From the NCBI RefSeq assembly GCF_000484695.1, contig NZ_AXVR01000032.1, forward strand, positions 1 to 57,410: a DNA stretch of 57,410 bases, read 5' to 3'. Shown here piece after piece: positions 25,088 through 36,059 of the stretch. Made by a program: the position numbers and the translations under genes. Position 1 is the first letter of the stretch, and each line of letters opens with the position of its first letter. This DNA comes from Salinispora cortesiana. GTDB taxonomy: Bacteria > Actinomycetota > Actinomycetes > Mycobacteriales > Micromonosporaceae. The notes below the pieces were generated by a model, which searched no databases, was not told where the DNA came from, and worked only from the letters and a program-made list of their open reading frames with translations.

Positions 25088-26017
25088 ATGCAGCGGTGGC
25101 GGGGGTACGACGCGGCACCCGGCGGCTGGGGGCGGTCGGTCGTCACCATCGGCGTCTTCGACGGCGTGCACCGGGGGCACCAGGCGATCATCGGGCACGC
25201 GGTGGCACGGGCCCGGGAACTCGGGGTCAAGTCGGTGGTGGTCACCTTCGATCCACACCCGGCCGAGGTGGTACGTCCGGGTTCGCACCCGGCGGTGCTC
25301 ACCGAGCCGACCCGTAAGGCCGAGCTGATCGAGGCGCTCGGTGTGGACGTGCTCTGCGTGGTGCCGTTCACCCCGGACTTCTCCCGGCTGTCGGCGGAGG
25401 CGTTCGTGCACGACGTCCTGGTCGAGCACCTGCACGCCGCGTTGGTGGTGGTGGGGGAGAACTTCCGGTTCGGGCACCGGGCCGCGGGGGACGTGGCGTT
25501 GCTGGAGCAGCTCGGTCGGACCTTCGGCTATGCCGTCGAGGGGGCACCCCTGGTGGCCCAGGCGGGGACGGTCTTCTCCTCCACGTACATCCGGTCGTGC
25601 GTCGCCGCCGGGGACGTGGTGGCCGCTGCCAGCGCCTTGGGGCGGCCGCACCGGCTGGAGGGCGTGGTGGTCCGCGGCGACCGGCGCGGTCGCGAGCTGG
25701 GTTTCCCCACCGCCAACCTGCTCTGCCACCGGTACGCCGCGGTCCCGGCCGACGGGGTCTACGCCGCCCGCCTGGTGCGGCGGGGGCAGCGGGAGCCGCT
25801 GATGGCGGCGGTGTCGATCGGCACGAACCCGAGCTTCTCCGGCCGGGAGCGGCGGGTCGAGGCGTACGTGCTCGACTTTGACGCGGACCTGTACGGCGAG
25901 CGGCTGGCCCTGGACTTCGTGGCGCACCTGCGCGGGCAGGTCCGCTATGACTCGATTGAGCCGTTGGTGGCGCAGATGGCCGAGGACGTTGAGCATACCC
26001 GCCAAGCCCTGGGGTGA
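25088..26017 (+). CDS. ribF: Bifunctional riboflavin kinase/FAD synthetase
   Basis: Converts riboflavin to FMN and FMN to FAD (309 aa). The N-terminal FMN adenylyltransferase domain (1-180) shows GVFDGVHRGHQAII, VTFDPHP, GENFRFGHR and SSTYIR. The C-terminal riboflavin kinase domain shows GDRRGRELGFPTANL, ADGVYAA and GTNPSF. The ATG has a strong GGGGAGGAG ribosome-binding site. Standard truB-ribF-rpsO order. Confidence 0.95.
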   Translation: MQRWRGYDAAPGGWGRSVVTIGVFDGVHRGHQAIIGHAVARARELGVKSVVVTFDPHPAEVVRPGSHPAVLTEPTRKAELIEALGVDVLCVVPFTPDFSRLSAEAFVHDVLVEHLHAALVVVGENFRFGHRAAGDVALLEQLGRTFGYAVEGAPLVAQAGTVFSSTYIRSCVAAGDVVAAASALGRPHRLEGVVVRGDRRGRELGFPTANLLCHRYAAVPADGVYAARLVRRGQREPLMAAVSIGTNPSFSGRERRVEAYVLDFDADLYGERLALDFVAHLRGQVRYDSIEPLVAQMAEDVEHTRQALG

Positions 26018-26082
26018 TCACGGAAAGTGATCGGGTTCGACACCTGGTGGCCCCTTGCCCGGCCCGTGCGGACCGGGGCTGG

Positions 26083-26239
26083 TAGCCTGACGGAGACGTC
26101 GGCGCACCGACGTGGGTCCTGGCGTGCCTGCACGACGCCGCGGGTGCGAGGACCGTCCGCCGCCGGGCACCGCCCGGCCCTCCGGGTAAGCCCGCTCTGG
26201 CGGACACGACATCGATCAACTCACCGAAACAGGGAGAAC
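26083..26239 (+). promoter_or_regulatory. rpsO promoter and structured leader
   Basis: TAGCCT (26083-26088) is a plausible -10 box. The leader of about 145 bases then holds hairpin 1, acgtcgg/ccgacgt with loop CGCA (26096-26113). Next is a two-level stem, ggtcct (26115-26120) with aggacc (26149-26154) enclosing ggcgt/acgcc (26121-26139). The 7-bp hairpin gccgggc/gcccggc (26162-26178) follows. This could be the S15 autoregulatory leader of actinobacteria; no pseudoknot was proved. Confidence 0.5.
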
Positions 26240-26509
26240 ATGGCGCTCGACCAGCAAGCCAAGGCCAAGATCCGCGCGGAGTACGCGACCGTCGAAGGCG
26301 ACACCGGTTCGCCGGAGGTGCAGGTCGCCGTCCTCACCAAGCGGATCGCGGACCTGACCGAGCACCTGAAGGTGCACAAGCATGACCACCACAGCCGCCG
26401 TGGGCTGCTGCTGCTGGTCGGCCGCCGCCGTCGGCTGCTCAACTACGTGCAGAAGAAGGACATCAACCGCTACCGGTCGCTCATCGAGCGGCTCGGTCTG
26501 CGCCGGTGA
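26240..26509 (+). CDS. rpsO: 30S ribosomal protein S15
   Basis: Primary 16S rRNA-binding protein of the central domain (89 aa, the normal length). The family features are complete: [17 protein letters not shown], the [27 protein letters not shown] motif, and the C-terminal [19 protein letters not shown] precedes the ATG by 5 bases. S15 commonly represses its own mRNA, which fits the structured leader. Confidence 0.97.
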   Translation: MALDQQAKAKIRAEYATVEGDTGSPEVQVAVLTKRIADLTEHLKVHKHDHHSRRGLLLLVGRRRRLLNYVQKKDINRYRSLIERLGLRR

Positions 26510-26515
26510 CGTGAC

Positions 26516-26543
26516 GGGGGAGCGGCCGACCGGCCGCTCCCCC
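26516..26543 (+). terminator. rpsO-pnp intergenic hairpin
   Basis: A perfect 12-bp stem, gggggagcggcc (26516-26527) with its complement (26532-26543), has the tetraloop gacc, 6 bases after the rpsO stop. In Streptomyces an rpsO-pnp intergenic stem-loop is known to be an RNase III site controlling pnp, so processing is at least as likely as termination. Confidence 0.75.
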
Positions 26544-26744
26544 GCTCCAGTTCACCGCCAGGAACTCCGACAACCAGGGCCGCACGACCCCCCGACCCAC
26601 CGGGAGCCGGTCAGCGCACCGGTCTCCGGTAGTGGCCTCCGGGCATCCGGCACCTCGCCGACCCGCCCGGGCGCTTCGATCGAAGACCGGCCGTCTGAGC
26701 AGCTGCGCGTCGCGGTCCGTAGACGCGAAGGAGCGCAACCACAG

Positions 26745-29108
26745 ATGACCGAGAGCAACCTCGGTACCCAGTCTCGTACCGCCACGATCGACAACGGGGC
26801 CTTCGGCACCCGTGTGATCACCTTCTCCACCGGCCGGCTGGCCCGTCAGGCCGCCGGCTCCGTCGTCGCCCAGCTCGGCGAGACGGTCGTCCTCTCCGCG
26901 ACCACCGTTGGCCGGCAGCCGAAGGAGCAGTTCGACTTCTTCCCGCTGACCGTTGACGTCGAGGAGCGGATGTACGCGGCGGGCCGGATCCCCGGCTCGT
27001 TCTTCCGCCGGGAGGGGCGCCCCAGCGAGGACGCGATCCTCACCTGCCGGCTGATCGACCGGCCGCTGCGCCCCTCGTTCGTCAAGGGCCTGCGCAACGA
27101 GGTCCAGGTCGTCGAGACCGTCCTGGCGCTCGACCCCAGCCACCCGTACGACGTGGTGGCCATCAACGCCGCCTCGATGTCGACGAAGCTCTCCGGCCTG
27201 CCGTTCTCCGGCCCGATCGGGGCGACCCGGATGGCCCACATCGACGGCTCCTGGGTTGCCTTCCCGACCCACGAGGAGCTGGAGCGCGCCACCTTCGACA
27301 TGGTGGTCGCCGGTCGGGCCCTGCCCGACGGCGATGTCGCGATCATGATGGTTGAGGCGGAGGCCACCGAGCACACCGCGAAGTTGGTCGCCGACGGCGC
27401 CTCCGCACCGACGGAGGAGGTCGTGGCGAGCGGGCTGGAGGCAGCCAAGCCGGCCATCCGTGAGCTGTGCCGCGCGCAGAGCGAGTTGGCCGAGGTGGCG
27501 GCGAAGCCGGTCGCCGAGTTCCCGGTCTTCCTCGACTACTCCGATGACGCGTACGACGCGGTCGCGGAGCTGGCCCGGGAGGACGTGGCCGAGGCTCTGA
27601 AGATCGCCGGCAAGGCTGACCGCGAGGAGGCCCTGGACCGGATCAAGGCCCGGGTGGTGGAGGAGCTCGGCCCGCGTTTCGAGGGCCGGGAGAAGGAGCT
27701 CTCCGCCGCGCTGCGGTCGTTGACCAAGTCCGAGGTCCGCAACCGCGTGCTGCGCGAGCAGGTCCGCATGGACGGCCGTGGCCCGCGGGACATCCGTCCG
27801 CTGACCGCCGAGGTTGGGGTCCTGCCCCGGGTACACGGCTCGGCGATCTTCGAGCGGGGCGAGACCCAGATCATGGGCGTCACCACGCTGAACATGCTCC
27901 GGATGGAACAGTCCCTGGACACGCTCTCCCCGGAGAAGTCCAAGCGTTACATGCACAACTACAACTTCCCGCCGTACTCGACCGGGGAGACCGGCCGGGT
28001 CGGCTCGCCGAAGCGGCGGGAGATCGGCCACGGCGCGCTCGCCGAGCGGGCCCTGATCCCGGTGCTGCCCTCGCGTGAGGAGTTCCCGTACGCGATCCGG
28101 CAGGTCTCCGAGGCGCTCGGCTCCAACGGCTCGACCTCGATGGGTTCGGTCTGCGCCTCGACCCTCGGCCTGCTCTCCGCCGGTGTGCCGCTGAAGGCGC
28201 CGGTCGCGGGCATCGCCATGGGCCTGATCTCCGACGAGGTCGAGGGCAAGACCCGGTACGTGACGCTGACCGACATCCTCGGTGCCGAGGACGCCTTCGG
28301 TGACATGGACTTCAAGGTCGCCGGCACGCCGGACTTCGTCACCGCGCTTCAGCTCGACACCAAGCTCGACGGCATCCCGTCGGACGTGCTCGCCGCGGCG
28401 CTCCAGCAGGCCTACGAGGCCCGGCAGACGATCCTGCAGGTGATGCAGGCGGCGATCGAGGCACCGGCCACGATGAGTGACTACGCGCCTCGGGTCACCA
28501 CCGTCAAGATCCCGGTCGACAAGATCGGCATGGTGATCGGCCCGAAGGGGCAGACGATCAACGCGATCCAGGACGAGACGGGCGCCGAGATCTCGATCGA
28601 GGACGACGGCACCATCTACGTCGGCGCGACCAACGGCCCCGCGGCGCAGGCCGCGGTCGAGCGGATCAACGGGATCGCGAACCCGACCCTGCCGAAGGTG
28701 GGCGACCGCTTCCTCGGCACGGTGGTCAAGACCGCCGCCTTCGGCGCGTTCATCTCGCTGCTTCCCGGCCGCGATGGTCTGCTGCACATCTCCAAGGTGG
28801 GCGACGGCAAGCGCGTCGAGAAGGTCGAGGACTTCCTCAACGTCGGTGACAAGGTCGAGGTGGAGATCGCCGACATCGACCAGCGGGGCAAGATCTACCT
28901 GGACAAGGTGCGCCCGGAGGGCGCCGAGGCCCCGGCAGAGGGCGCTGGCGAGCGGCCGGCGGGTCGGGACCGGGGCGACCGGGGACCGCGTGACCGCGGT
29001 GACCGCGAGCGCGGTGGCCGGGGTCCGGACCGCGGTGACAGCGGCGACCGTGGCGACGGCGGTGAGGGCGGCGAGTCGCGTCCGCGCCGTCGTACCCGGC
29101 GCAGCTGA
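26745..29108 (+). CDS. pnp: Polynucleotide phosphorylase (guanosine pentaphosphate synthetase I)
   Basis: Phosphorolytic 3'-5' exoribonuclease (787 aa), called GpsI in actinobacteria. Two RNase PH domains (about 15-230 and 340-550) are separated by the helical PNPase domain. RNA-binding KH ([22 protein letters not shown], about 590-650) and S1 ([29 protein letters not shown], about 665-735) domains follow. The tail is a charged RDRGDRG-repeat region rich in Arg/Asp/Gly, like the degradosome tails of related RNases. I start at ATG 26745 (MTESNLGTQ); the longer open frame runs back through rpsO in another frame. Confidence 0.96.
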   Translation: MTESNLGTQSRTATIDNGAFGTRVITFSTGRLARQAAGSVVAQLGETVVLSATTVGRQPKEQFDFFPLTVDVEERMYAAGRIPGSFFRREGRPSEDAILTCRLIDRPLRPSFVKGLRNEVQVVETVLALDPSHPYDVVAINAASMSTKLSGLPFSGPIGATRMAHIDGSWVAFPTHEELERATFDMVVAGRALPDGDVAIMMVEAEATEHTAKLVADGASAPTEEVVASGLEAAKPAIRELCRAQSELAEVAAKPVAEFPVFLDYSDDAYDAVAELAREDVAEALKIAGKADREEALDRIKARVVEELGPRFEGREKELSAALRSLTKSEVRNRVLREQVRMDGRGPRDIRPLTAEVGVLPRVHGSAIFERGETQIMGVTTLNMLRMEQSLDTLSPEKSKRYMHNYNFPPYSTGETGRVGSPKRREIGHGALAERALIPVLPSREEFPYAIRQVSEALGSNGSTSMGSVCASTLGLLSAGVPLKAPVAGIAMGLISDEVEGKTRYVTLTDILGAEDAFGDMDFKVAGTPDFVTALQLDTKLDGIPSDVLAAALQQAYEARQTILQVMQAAIEAPATMSDYAPRVTTVKIPVDKIGMVIGPKGQTINAIQDETGAEISIEDDGTIYVGATNGPAAQAAVERINGIANPTLPKVGDRFLGTVVKTAAFGAFISLLPGRDGLLHISKVGDGKRVEKVEDFLNVGDKVEVEIADIDQRGKIYLDKVRPEGAEAPAEGAGERPAGRDRGDRGPRDRGDRERGGRGPDRGDSGDRGDGGEGGESRPRRRTRRS

Positions 29109-29156
29109 CCGTCGGACCAACGCACCATCCACCCCTCGTCGAACCGGGAGCCCTTC

Positions 29157-31489
<2,333 letters not shown>

Positions 31490-31527
31490 GCGGGTTGCCC
31501 CGCACCATCAGCGAACCGGGGTTGTCC

Positions 31528-31625
31528 GGGAGGGGGCCGGGTCGGGGCCGCCAGGGAGCCGGAGTCGGGGTTGTCAGGGAGCCGGGGCTGGGGCCGTTAG
31601 GGAGTCGGGGCTGTCAGGGAGCCGC
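31528..31625. repeat. 23-base imperfect tandem repeats
   Basis: About five units based on gggagccggRgtcggggYYgtca start at 31528, 31554, 31577, 31600 and 31617. The spacing is 26, 23, 23 and 17 bases. They fill the gap between dapB and the convergent GNAT gene and run into the last codons of the latter. The purpose is unknown; a minisatellite-like expansion of a terminator region is one explanation. Confidence 0.7.
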
Positions 31626-32207
31626 ATCCGGGAGCCGGGTCGGCTCCGCGGGGACCGCGACATGTAGTCGCAACTGGGCGACCAACATGTCGTCCACGTC
31701 CAGCGCGCGGGTCGCCCCGTCCGGCTCCCACCCGGTGCCGGTCAGGAACCCCCGGGTCGCCACGTCGCCGTCGAACGCCCACGCCACCGCGCGGGTGAAC
31801 CCGTCGTCACGCCAGTGGTCCATCGCCGCGGCGAGCAGTCGGCTGCCGTGCCCGCGCCGACCCCAGCGTGGCTCCACCAGTAGGTCGGTAACCGCGACGA
31901 CATCCGGACCCAGCGCTTCGGCGGGCTCGCCGGGCGCCTGGGCCTCGACGTCGGCCGGACCGGAGGCGGCGAAACCCACCAGATAAGATTGCTCGGCCTG
32001 TTCGACGGCGACCAGCACCCGGTGGGCAGCCGAGGGCGGCTCTTGCACCGCTGCGGTCCACCGCTGGGCCAGCCACGCCTCGTCGAGGTTCGCGAGCACC
32101 TGTCGGGGCAGGATGCGGCGGTACGCGACCCGCCAGGTTGCGAGTTGGATGCGTGCGATGTCGCCGGCGTCCTGTGGACGTGCCGGGCGGACGTAGCCGA
32201 GAGCCAT
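31614..32207 (-). CDS. GNAT family N-acetyltransferase
   Basis: Acetyl-CoA-dependent acetyltransferase of 197 aa, substrate unknown. The N-terminal strand YVRPARPQDAGDIARIQLATWRVAY is typical. The acetyl-CoA-binding motif A is VTDLLVEPRWGRRGHGSRLLAAAMDHW, matching R/Q-x-x-G-x-G/A (RRGHGS). GFLTGTGWEPDG marks the last strand. The extreme C-terminus lies in the tandem repeats. Divergent from the mannosyltransferase with only 35 bases between starts. Confidence 0.85.
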   Translation of the reverse strand: MALGYVRPARPQDAGDIARIQLATWRVAYRRILPRQVLANLDEAWLAQRWTAAVQEPPSAAHRVLVAVEQAEQSYLVGFAASGPADVEAQAPGEPAEALGPDVVAVTDLLVEPRWGRRGHGSRLLAAAMDHWRDDGFTRAVAWAFDGDVATRGFLTGTGWEPDGATRALDVDDMLVAQLRLHVAVPAEPTRLPDAAP

Positions 32208-32221
32208 GGCACGAAAGCCTA
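32208..32221 (-). promoter_or_regulatory. Near-leaderless promoter of the GNAT gene
   Basis: On the minus strand TAGGCT (32221-32216) is 8 bases before the ATG at 32207. It lies inside the 35-base divergent gap, next to the mannosyltransferase ribosome-binding site. Confidence 0.4.
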
Positions 32222-32242
32222 CGCAGGGTGGAGGAGGCGACG

Positions 32243-33472
32243 ATGGCGCAGGGTGCCAGGCGGACGGTCAGACAGGCGGTCGGGGTGGCCGGACTCGCGG
32301 TCGGGGTGGCCCTGTTCCTGTCCGTGGCGGCCGTGCGGCACGGCTTTTTCGACCTCGGGGTCTACTACGGCGCGATCCGCTACTGGGTGCACGACGGCGG
32401 CGAGATCTACGACTTCCTGCGCCCGTTCACCCAGTACGGCTTCACCTATCCGCCGTTCGCAGCCCTGGTCATGCTGCCGATGGCGTACGTCTCCTGGACG
32501 GTGGCGATCGTGCTCAGCGTCTCCGCGAGCGTGGTGGTCACCCTGGTGCTGTTCTGGTGGCTGCTGGACCCGATCTCCCGCCGCGCCGGCTGGACTCGCT
32601 GGTTCGCCATCGCGGTAGCGCTATGCCTCGTCGCGGCGTACGAGCCGATGCGGGAGACGGTGAACTTCGGCCAGGTCAACATGCTGTTGCTGTTCCTGGT
32701 GGCGGTGGATCTGCTGCGGCTACTGCCTTCGGGTAGCCGGTGGGCCGGCGCCACCATCGGCCTGGCCACCGCGATCAAGCTGACCCCGGGGATCTTCATC
32801 GTCTACCTGCTGGTGACCGGGCGCTGGCGGGCGGCGGTAACCGCGATGGGCACCGCCGCCGGCGCGACCCTGCTCGCCGCCGCCCTCTTCCCGGACGCCT
32901 CCCGGGAGTACTGGACCGAGGCGCTGTGGAACACCAACCGCGTGGGCCAGCTCTCCTTCGTCTCCAACCAGTCACTCCGCGGGGTGGTGGCCCGGCTGAA
33001 CCCGGAGGATCCGAGCACCGTCGCCTGGCTGGTGCTGGTGGTGGCCGTACTGGCGCTCTGGGCGTGGCGAGCCCGGTCCGCGGTGGCGGTCGGCGACGAG
33101 GCGACCGGGCTGGCGCTGACCGGTGTGCTGATGTGTCTGGTCAGCCCGGTCACCTGGGTGCACCATCTGGTCTGGCTGCTGCCGGCGCTCCTCCTGCTGT
33201 TGGACAACGCGATGGCCGCGCCCGCCGGCAGCCGTCGGCGACGCCGACTGCTGGCGGCCGTGAGCATCGCGTACGCGTTCCTGATCAGCCGGATCGTGTG
33301 GGCCTGGGAGCGGGACTTCTCCGGGATCGACGGCTTCCTCGGCAGCAACACGTATGTCTGGATCAGCCTGGCCCTGCTGGCGTTTCTGCCGATTCGGACC
33401 GCGGCGCATCGGACTGCGGGTGGGACGGCCGGGCAGGAGGAGGGCCGGCCCGCAGCGGTGTCGTACCGGTGA
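32243..33472 (+). CDS. GT87 (DUF2029) polyprenol-phosphate mannosyltransferase-like membrane protein
   Basis: Integral membrane glycosyltransferase (409 aa) of the GT-C type, like the mycobacterial alpha-mannosyltransferases of lipomannan and PIM synthesis. The first helix is followed by the family loop with an acidic catalytic candidate, HGFFDLGVYYGAIRYW, then QYGFTYPPFAALVMLP. The conserved NFGQVNMLLLFLVAVDLL and ATAIKLTPGIFIVYLL segments are present, with about nine or ten further helices. The ATG at 32243 has a strong GGAGGAGG site. The exact acceptor is unknown. Confidence 0.82.
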   Translation: MAQGARRTVRQAVGVAGLAVGVALFLSVAAVRHGFFDLGVYYGAIRYWVHDGGEIYDFLRPFTQYGFTYPPFAALVMLPMAYVSWTVAIVLSVSASVVVTLVLFWWLLDPISRRAGWTRWFAIAVALCLVAAYEPMRETVNFGQVNMLLLFLVAVDLLRLLPSGSRWAGATIGLATAIKLTPGIFIVYLLVTGRWRAAVTAMGTAAGATLLAAALFPDASREYWTEALWNTNRVGQLSFVSNQSLRGVVARLNPEDPSTVAWLVLVVAVLALWAWRARSAVAVGDEATGLALTGVLMCLVSPVTWVHHLVWLLPALLLLLDNAMAAPAGSRRRRRLLAAVSIAYAFLISRIVWAWERDFSGIDGFLGSNTYVWISLALLAFLPIRTAAHRTAGGTAGQEEGRPAAVSYR

Positions 33473-33474
33473 CC

Positions 33475-33487
33475 TAGTGTCCCCGCG
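33475..33487 (+). promoter_or_regulatory. Leaderless-type promoter of the YcaQ-like gene
   Basis: TAGTGT (33475-33480) is 7 bases before the ATG at 33488, just past the mannosyltransferase stop. No ribosome-binding site is visible between them. Confidence 0.45.
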
Positions 33488-34717
33488 ATGACTGTGCCGG
33501 AGTCGCTCTCGCTCGCCCAAGCCCGTCGGATCACCCTGGCAGCCCAGGGTTTCACCGATCCGTCACCCACCGGCGTTCCCACTCGCCGGCATCTGCGTCG
33601 CGTGCTGGACCGGGTCGGCCTGATCCAGCTGGACTCGGTCAACGTGCTCCAGCGGGCGCACTATCTGCCGCTCTACAGCCGCCTCGGCCCCTACCCGACG
33701 GCGCTGCTCGACGCGGCTGCGTACCGCCAACCCCGTGCTCTCTTCGAGTACTGGGGGCACGAGGCGTCGCTGGTGCCGGTCGCGTTGCAGCCGGCACTGC
33801 GCTGGCGGATGGCGCGCGCCCGTAGCCAGGCCTGGGGCGGCATGCGCCGGATCGCCGAGGAGCAGCCGGATCTGGTGGCCTGGGTCCGGGACGAGGTAGC
33901 GGCCCGTGGGCCGATCACCGCCGCGGAGATCGAGCACGATGCTGACCGGGTGACCGGTAGCTGGGGCTGGAACTGGTCCGCGACGAAGCGGGCGGTGGAG
34001 TACCTGTTCTGGTCCGGCGAGGTGACGGCCGCCGAGCGTACGACGTCCTTCGCCCGCCGTTATGCCCTGCCGGAGCAGGTGCTGCCGGCGGCGGTGCTGG
34101 CGGCGCCCACCCCGAGCGACGCCGAGGCGTACCGGACGCTGGTGGCCGTGGCTGCCCGCTGCCTCGGCGTGGCGGCGGAGCCGGAGCTGCGGGACTACTT
34201 CCGGTTGCCACTGGCGCAGGCTCGGGCGGCGATCGCCGAGCTGGCGGAGGCGGGTGAGCTGATCCCGGTGTCCGTGTCGGGCTGGCGGCAGCCGGCCTGG
34301 CTGCACGCCGAGGCCCGGTTGCCCCGTTGGGTGCGGGGAAACCGGCTGGTCAGCCCCTTCGACCCGCTGGTCTGGGAGCGGGGCCGCACCCGGCGGTTGT
34401 TCGATTTCAGCTACCGCATCGAGATCTACGTCCCGGCACCGAAGCGGGTGCACGGCTACTACGTGTTGCCGTTCCTCCAGGGGGAGCGGTTCACCGCCCG
34501 GGTCGACCTGAAGGCCGACCGGAAGAGCGGTGTGCTCCTCGTGCCGGCAGCCTGGCCGGAGCCGGGCGTTGAGGTGGGTGAGACGGCGCTCGCGCTCGCC
34601 GCCGAGTTGTACCGGCTCGCCGGCTGGCTGGGCCTGGACGCCGTGGCGCCACCGACGGCAGGTGACCTGGCGGTGCCGTTGGCCGCCGCCCTGAGGAGCG
34701 TGGCGGGTGTACCGTGA
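33488..34717 (+). CDS. YcaQ/AlkX-type DNA glycosylase (winged-helix, HTH_42)
   Basis: Predicted DNA glycosylase (409 aa) of the HTH_42 superfamily. Family members unhook interstrand crosslinks and excise bulky alkyl adducts. The catalytic motif is Q-hydrophobic-D: Gln47-Leu-Asp49 in VGLIQLDSVNVLQRAHYLPLYSRLG. This matches the E. coli YcaQ type rather than the Q-hydrophobic-Q motif of Streptomyces AlkZ, which protects against azinomycin. Other family marks are EYWGHEASLVP and the C-terminal SPFDPLVWERGRTRRLFDFSYRIEIYVP with KRVHGYYVLPFL. Coupled to the DUF2752 gene by GTGA overlap. Confidence 0.88.
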   Translation: MTVPESLSLAQARRITLAAQGFTDPSPTGVPTRRHLRRVLDRVGLIQLDSVNVLQRAHYLPLYSRLGPYPTALLDAAAYRQPRALFEYWGHEASLVPVALQPALRWRMARARSQAWGGMRRIAEEQPDLVAWVRDEVAARGPITAAEIEHDADRVTGSWGWNWSATKRAVEYLFWSGEVTAAERTTSFARRYALPEQVLPAAVLAAPTPSDAEAYRTLVAVAARCLGVAAEPELRDYFRLPLAQARAAIAELAEAGELIPVSVSGWRQPAWLHAEARLPRWVRGNRLVSPFDPLVWERGRTRRLFDFSYRIEIYVPAPKRVHGYYVLPFLQGERFTARVDLKADRKSGVLLVPAAWPEPGVEVGETALALAAELYRLAGWLGLDAVAPPTAGDLAVPLAAALRSVAGVP

Positions 34718-35385
34718 TCGACGTGACGAGCGTTGACGGGCCGCAGCGCCGGGCCGCCGCGGCGCCCGACGCCCCGCCTCTTCCCGACGGTGCTGTGCGG
34801 CCCTCGGACGGTGCTGTTGGGTCCTTTGACCGTGCTGGCGGGGCGTCGGACGCTGCTGCTGGCCAGCGGACTGTGGCTGCTGCCCCGGCGCCTGATGGCT
34901 GGCCCGTGGCGGCGGTACCGGTCTATCCGGCTCCGCAGCCGGACCGACTGACCCGATTCGTACTTCGTCTCCAGGAACGCTCGCCTCGGTGGGCGGCGCC
35001 GCTGGCCGCCCTGGGCTGTGTCGGCGCCGGCATTGGCTACACCCTGATGATCGACCCGACCCGGTCCGCGCCGGATGCGGCCCCCACCTGCCTGCTCAAG
35101 CTGACGACCGGGCTCGACTGTCCGGGCTGTGGCGGCACCCGAGCCCTCTGGTACCTGTTGCATGCCGATCTGCCGGCCGCTGCCCGGCACCATCTCCTCC
35201 TCGTCTTCGCGCTTCCCTTCCTGGCGTATCTGTTCGTGGCGTGGGCGGGCCGGCAGGCCTTCGGGTGGCGGCTGCCCCAGCTGCGGATCAGCAACAAGCT
35301 GATCGGGGTCTTCCTGGCCGCCTGGTTGGCTTTCTCAGTGGTGCGTAACCTGCCCTGGGCGCCGTTCACCGCGCTCTACGTCTGA
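34714..35385 (+). CDS. DUF2752 membrane protein
   Basis: 223 aa. A variable Ala/Pro-rich cytoplasmic N-terminus (1-85) precedes the DUF2752 domain, whose signature CLLKLTTGLDCPGCGGTRALW with three Cys is intact. Three or four helices surround it (LGCVGAGIGYTLMI, LLLVFALPFLAYLFVAW, LIGVFLAAWLAFSVVRNLPW). Function is unknown. The GTG overlaps the glycosylase stop by 4 bases. A 16-base piece of this gene (35198-35213) recurs at 35390-35405 just after the stop. Confidence 0.82.
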   Translation: MIDVTSVDGPQRRAAAAPDAPPLPDGAVRPSDGAVGSFDRAGGASDAAAGQRTVAAAPAPDGWPVAAVPVYPAPQPDRLTRFVLRLQERSPRWAAPLAALGCVGAGIGYTLMIDPTRSAPDAAPTCLLKLTTGLDCPGCGGTRALWYLLHADLPAAARHHLLLVFALPFLAYLFVAWAGRQAFGWRLPQLRISNKLIGVFLAAWLAFSVVRNLPWAPFTALYV

Positions 35386-36046
35386 CTCTTCCTCGTCTTC
35401 GCGCTGCCTGCCGCTGGTGCCTGCTGCTGCTGTTGCTGTCAGCGACACCCCCGACGACATCGTCCGGCCGACCGGGGTTTTGCCTCTCGGCCCCGCCCTT
35501 CGGTGTACCCCGTTCTCTTCACTGTCGAGCTGCCCCGTTGGCGAGTCCGTGCACAGGTGGTAGGCCTTGCCGTTGTGGGTAGCCGGCCGAAAGGTGCGGG
35601 GTGGTGGCCCGCGTTGGGACGGCACGTCCAGGTGGTCGGGCAGCCGCTGACGGTCGGCCCGCTCTGGGCGGCTGACCGGCGGCTTATCGCGAACTGGTCA
35701 CTGCCCCGGTTCCGCTCTGTGGTGGGGGCGTGTCGTGGGGTGGTCTGTTGGGTGGTGGGGGGTGCCCGTTTGTGTGGGCAGCTCGACAGGAAGGTGCCGG
35801 CACCCCCGGCTGCTCCCGTGGCGGCCGGCATTGCGTGGCGCTCGCCACACGGCTGCTATCTCTCCCGTCATGCCTGCGCTTCGGTCGTGCCTGCGCCCCC
35901 CCGTGGACGCAACCACTCCCGCCGCGCCTGTGCGCGCGGTGCGCTTGTGCGCGCGGTGCGCCTTCGGCCGGCATGGGGAGTGCTGTGGCCGGGCCTGATC
36001 TTCGCCGACTGCGGGGTCCGATTTCCGTCGGCGCCGGTCGCGCCAC
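35386..36046. other. Long gene-free stretch upstream of thyX
   Basis: About 660 bases without a credible gene: all open frames give low-complexity Arg/Pro/His or Cys/Trp-rich translations without start signals. It contains a copy of 16 bases from the preceding gene (35390-35405). A 17-base tandem duplication around tgtgcgcgcggtgcgc is present (35929-35944, 35946-35961). It may hold a decayed gene, a regulatory RNA or only spacer. Confidence 0.5.
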
Positions 36047-36059
36047 TACAGTCGCAGGA
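36047..36059 (+). promoter_or_regulatory. Leaderless-type promoter of thyX
   Basis: TACAGT (36047-36052) is 7 bases before the ATG at 36060. A competing reading uses AGGA (36056-36059) as ribosome-binding site for the ATG at 36069. Confidence 0.45.

Noticed and set aside
31528..31625. CRISPR-like array
   Set aside because: Repeats are adjacent and degenerate, with no unique spacers and no cas genes in the window.
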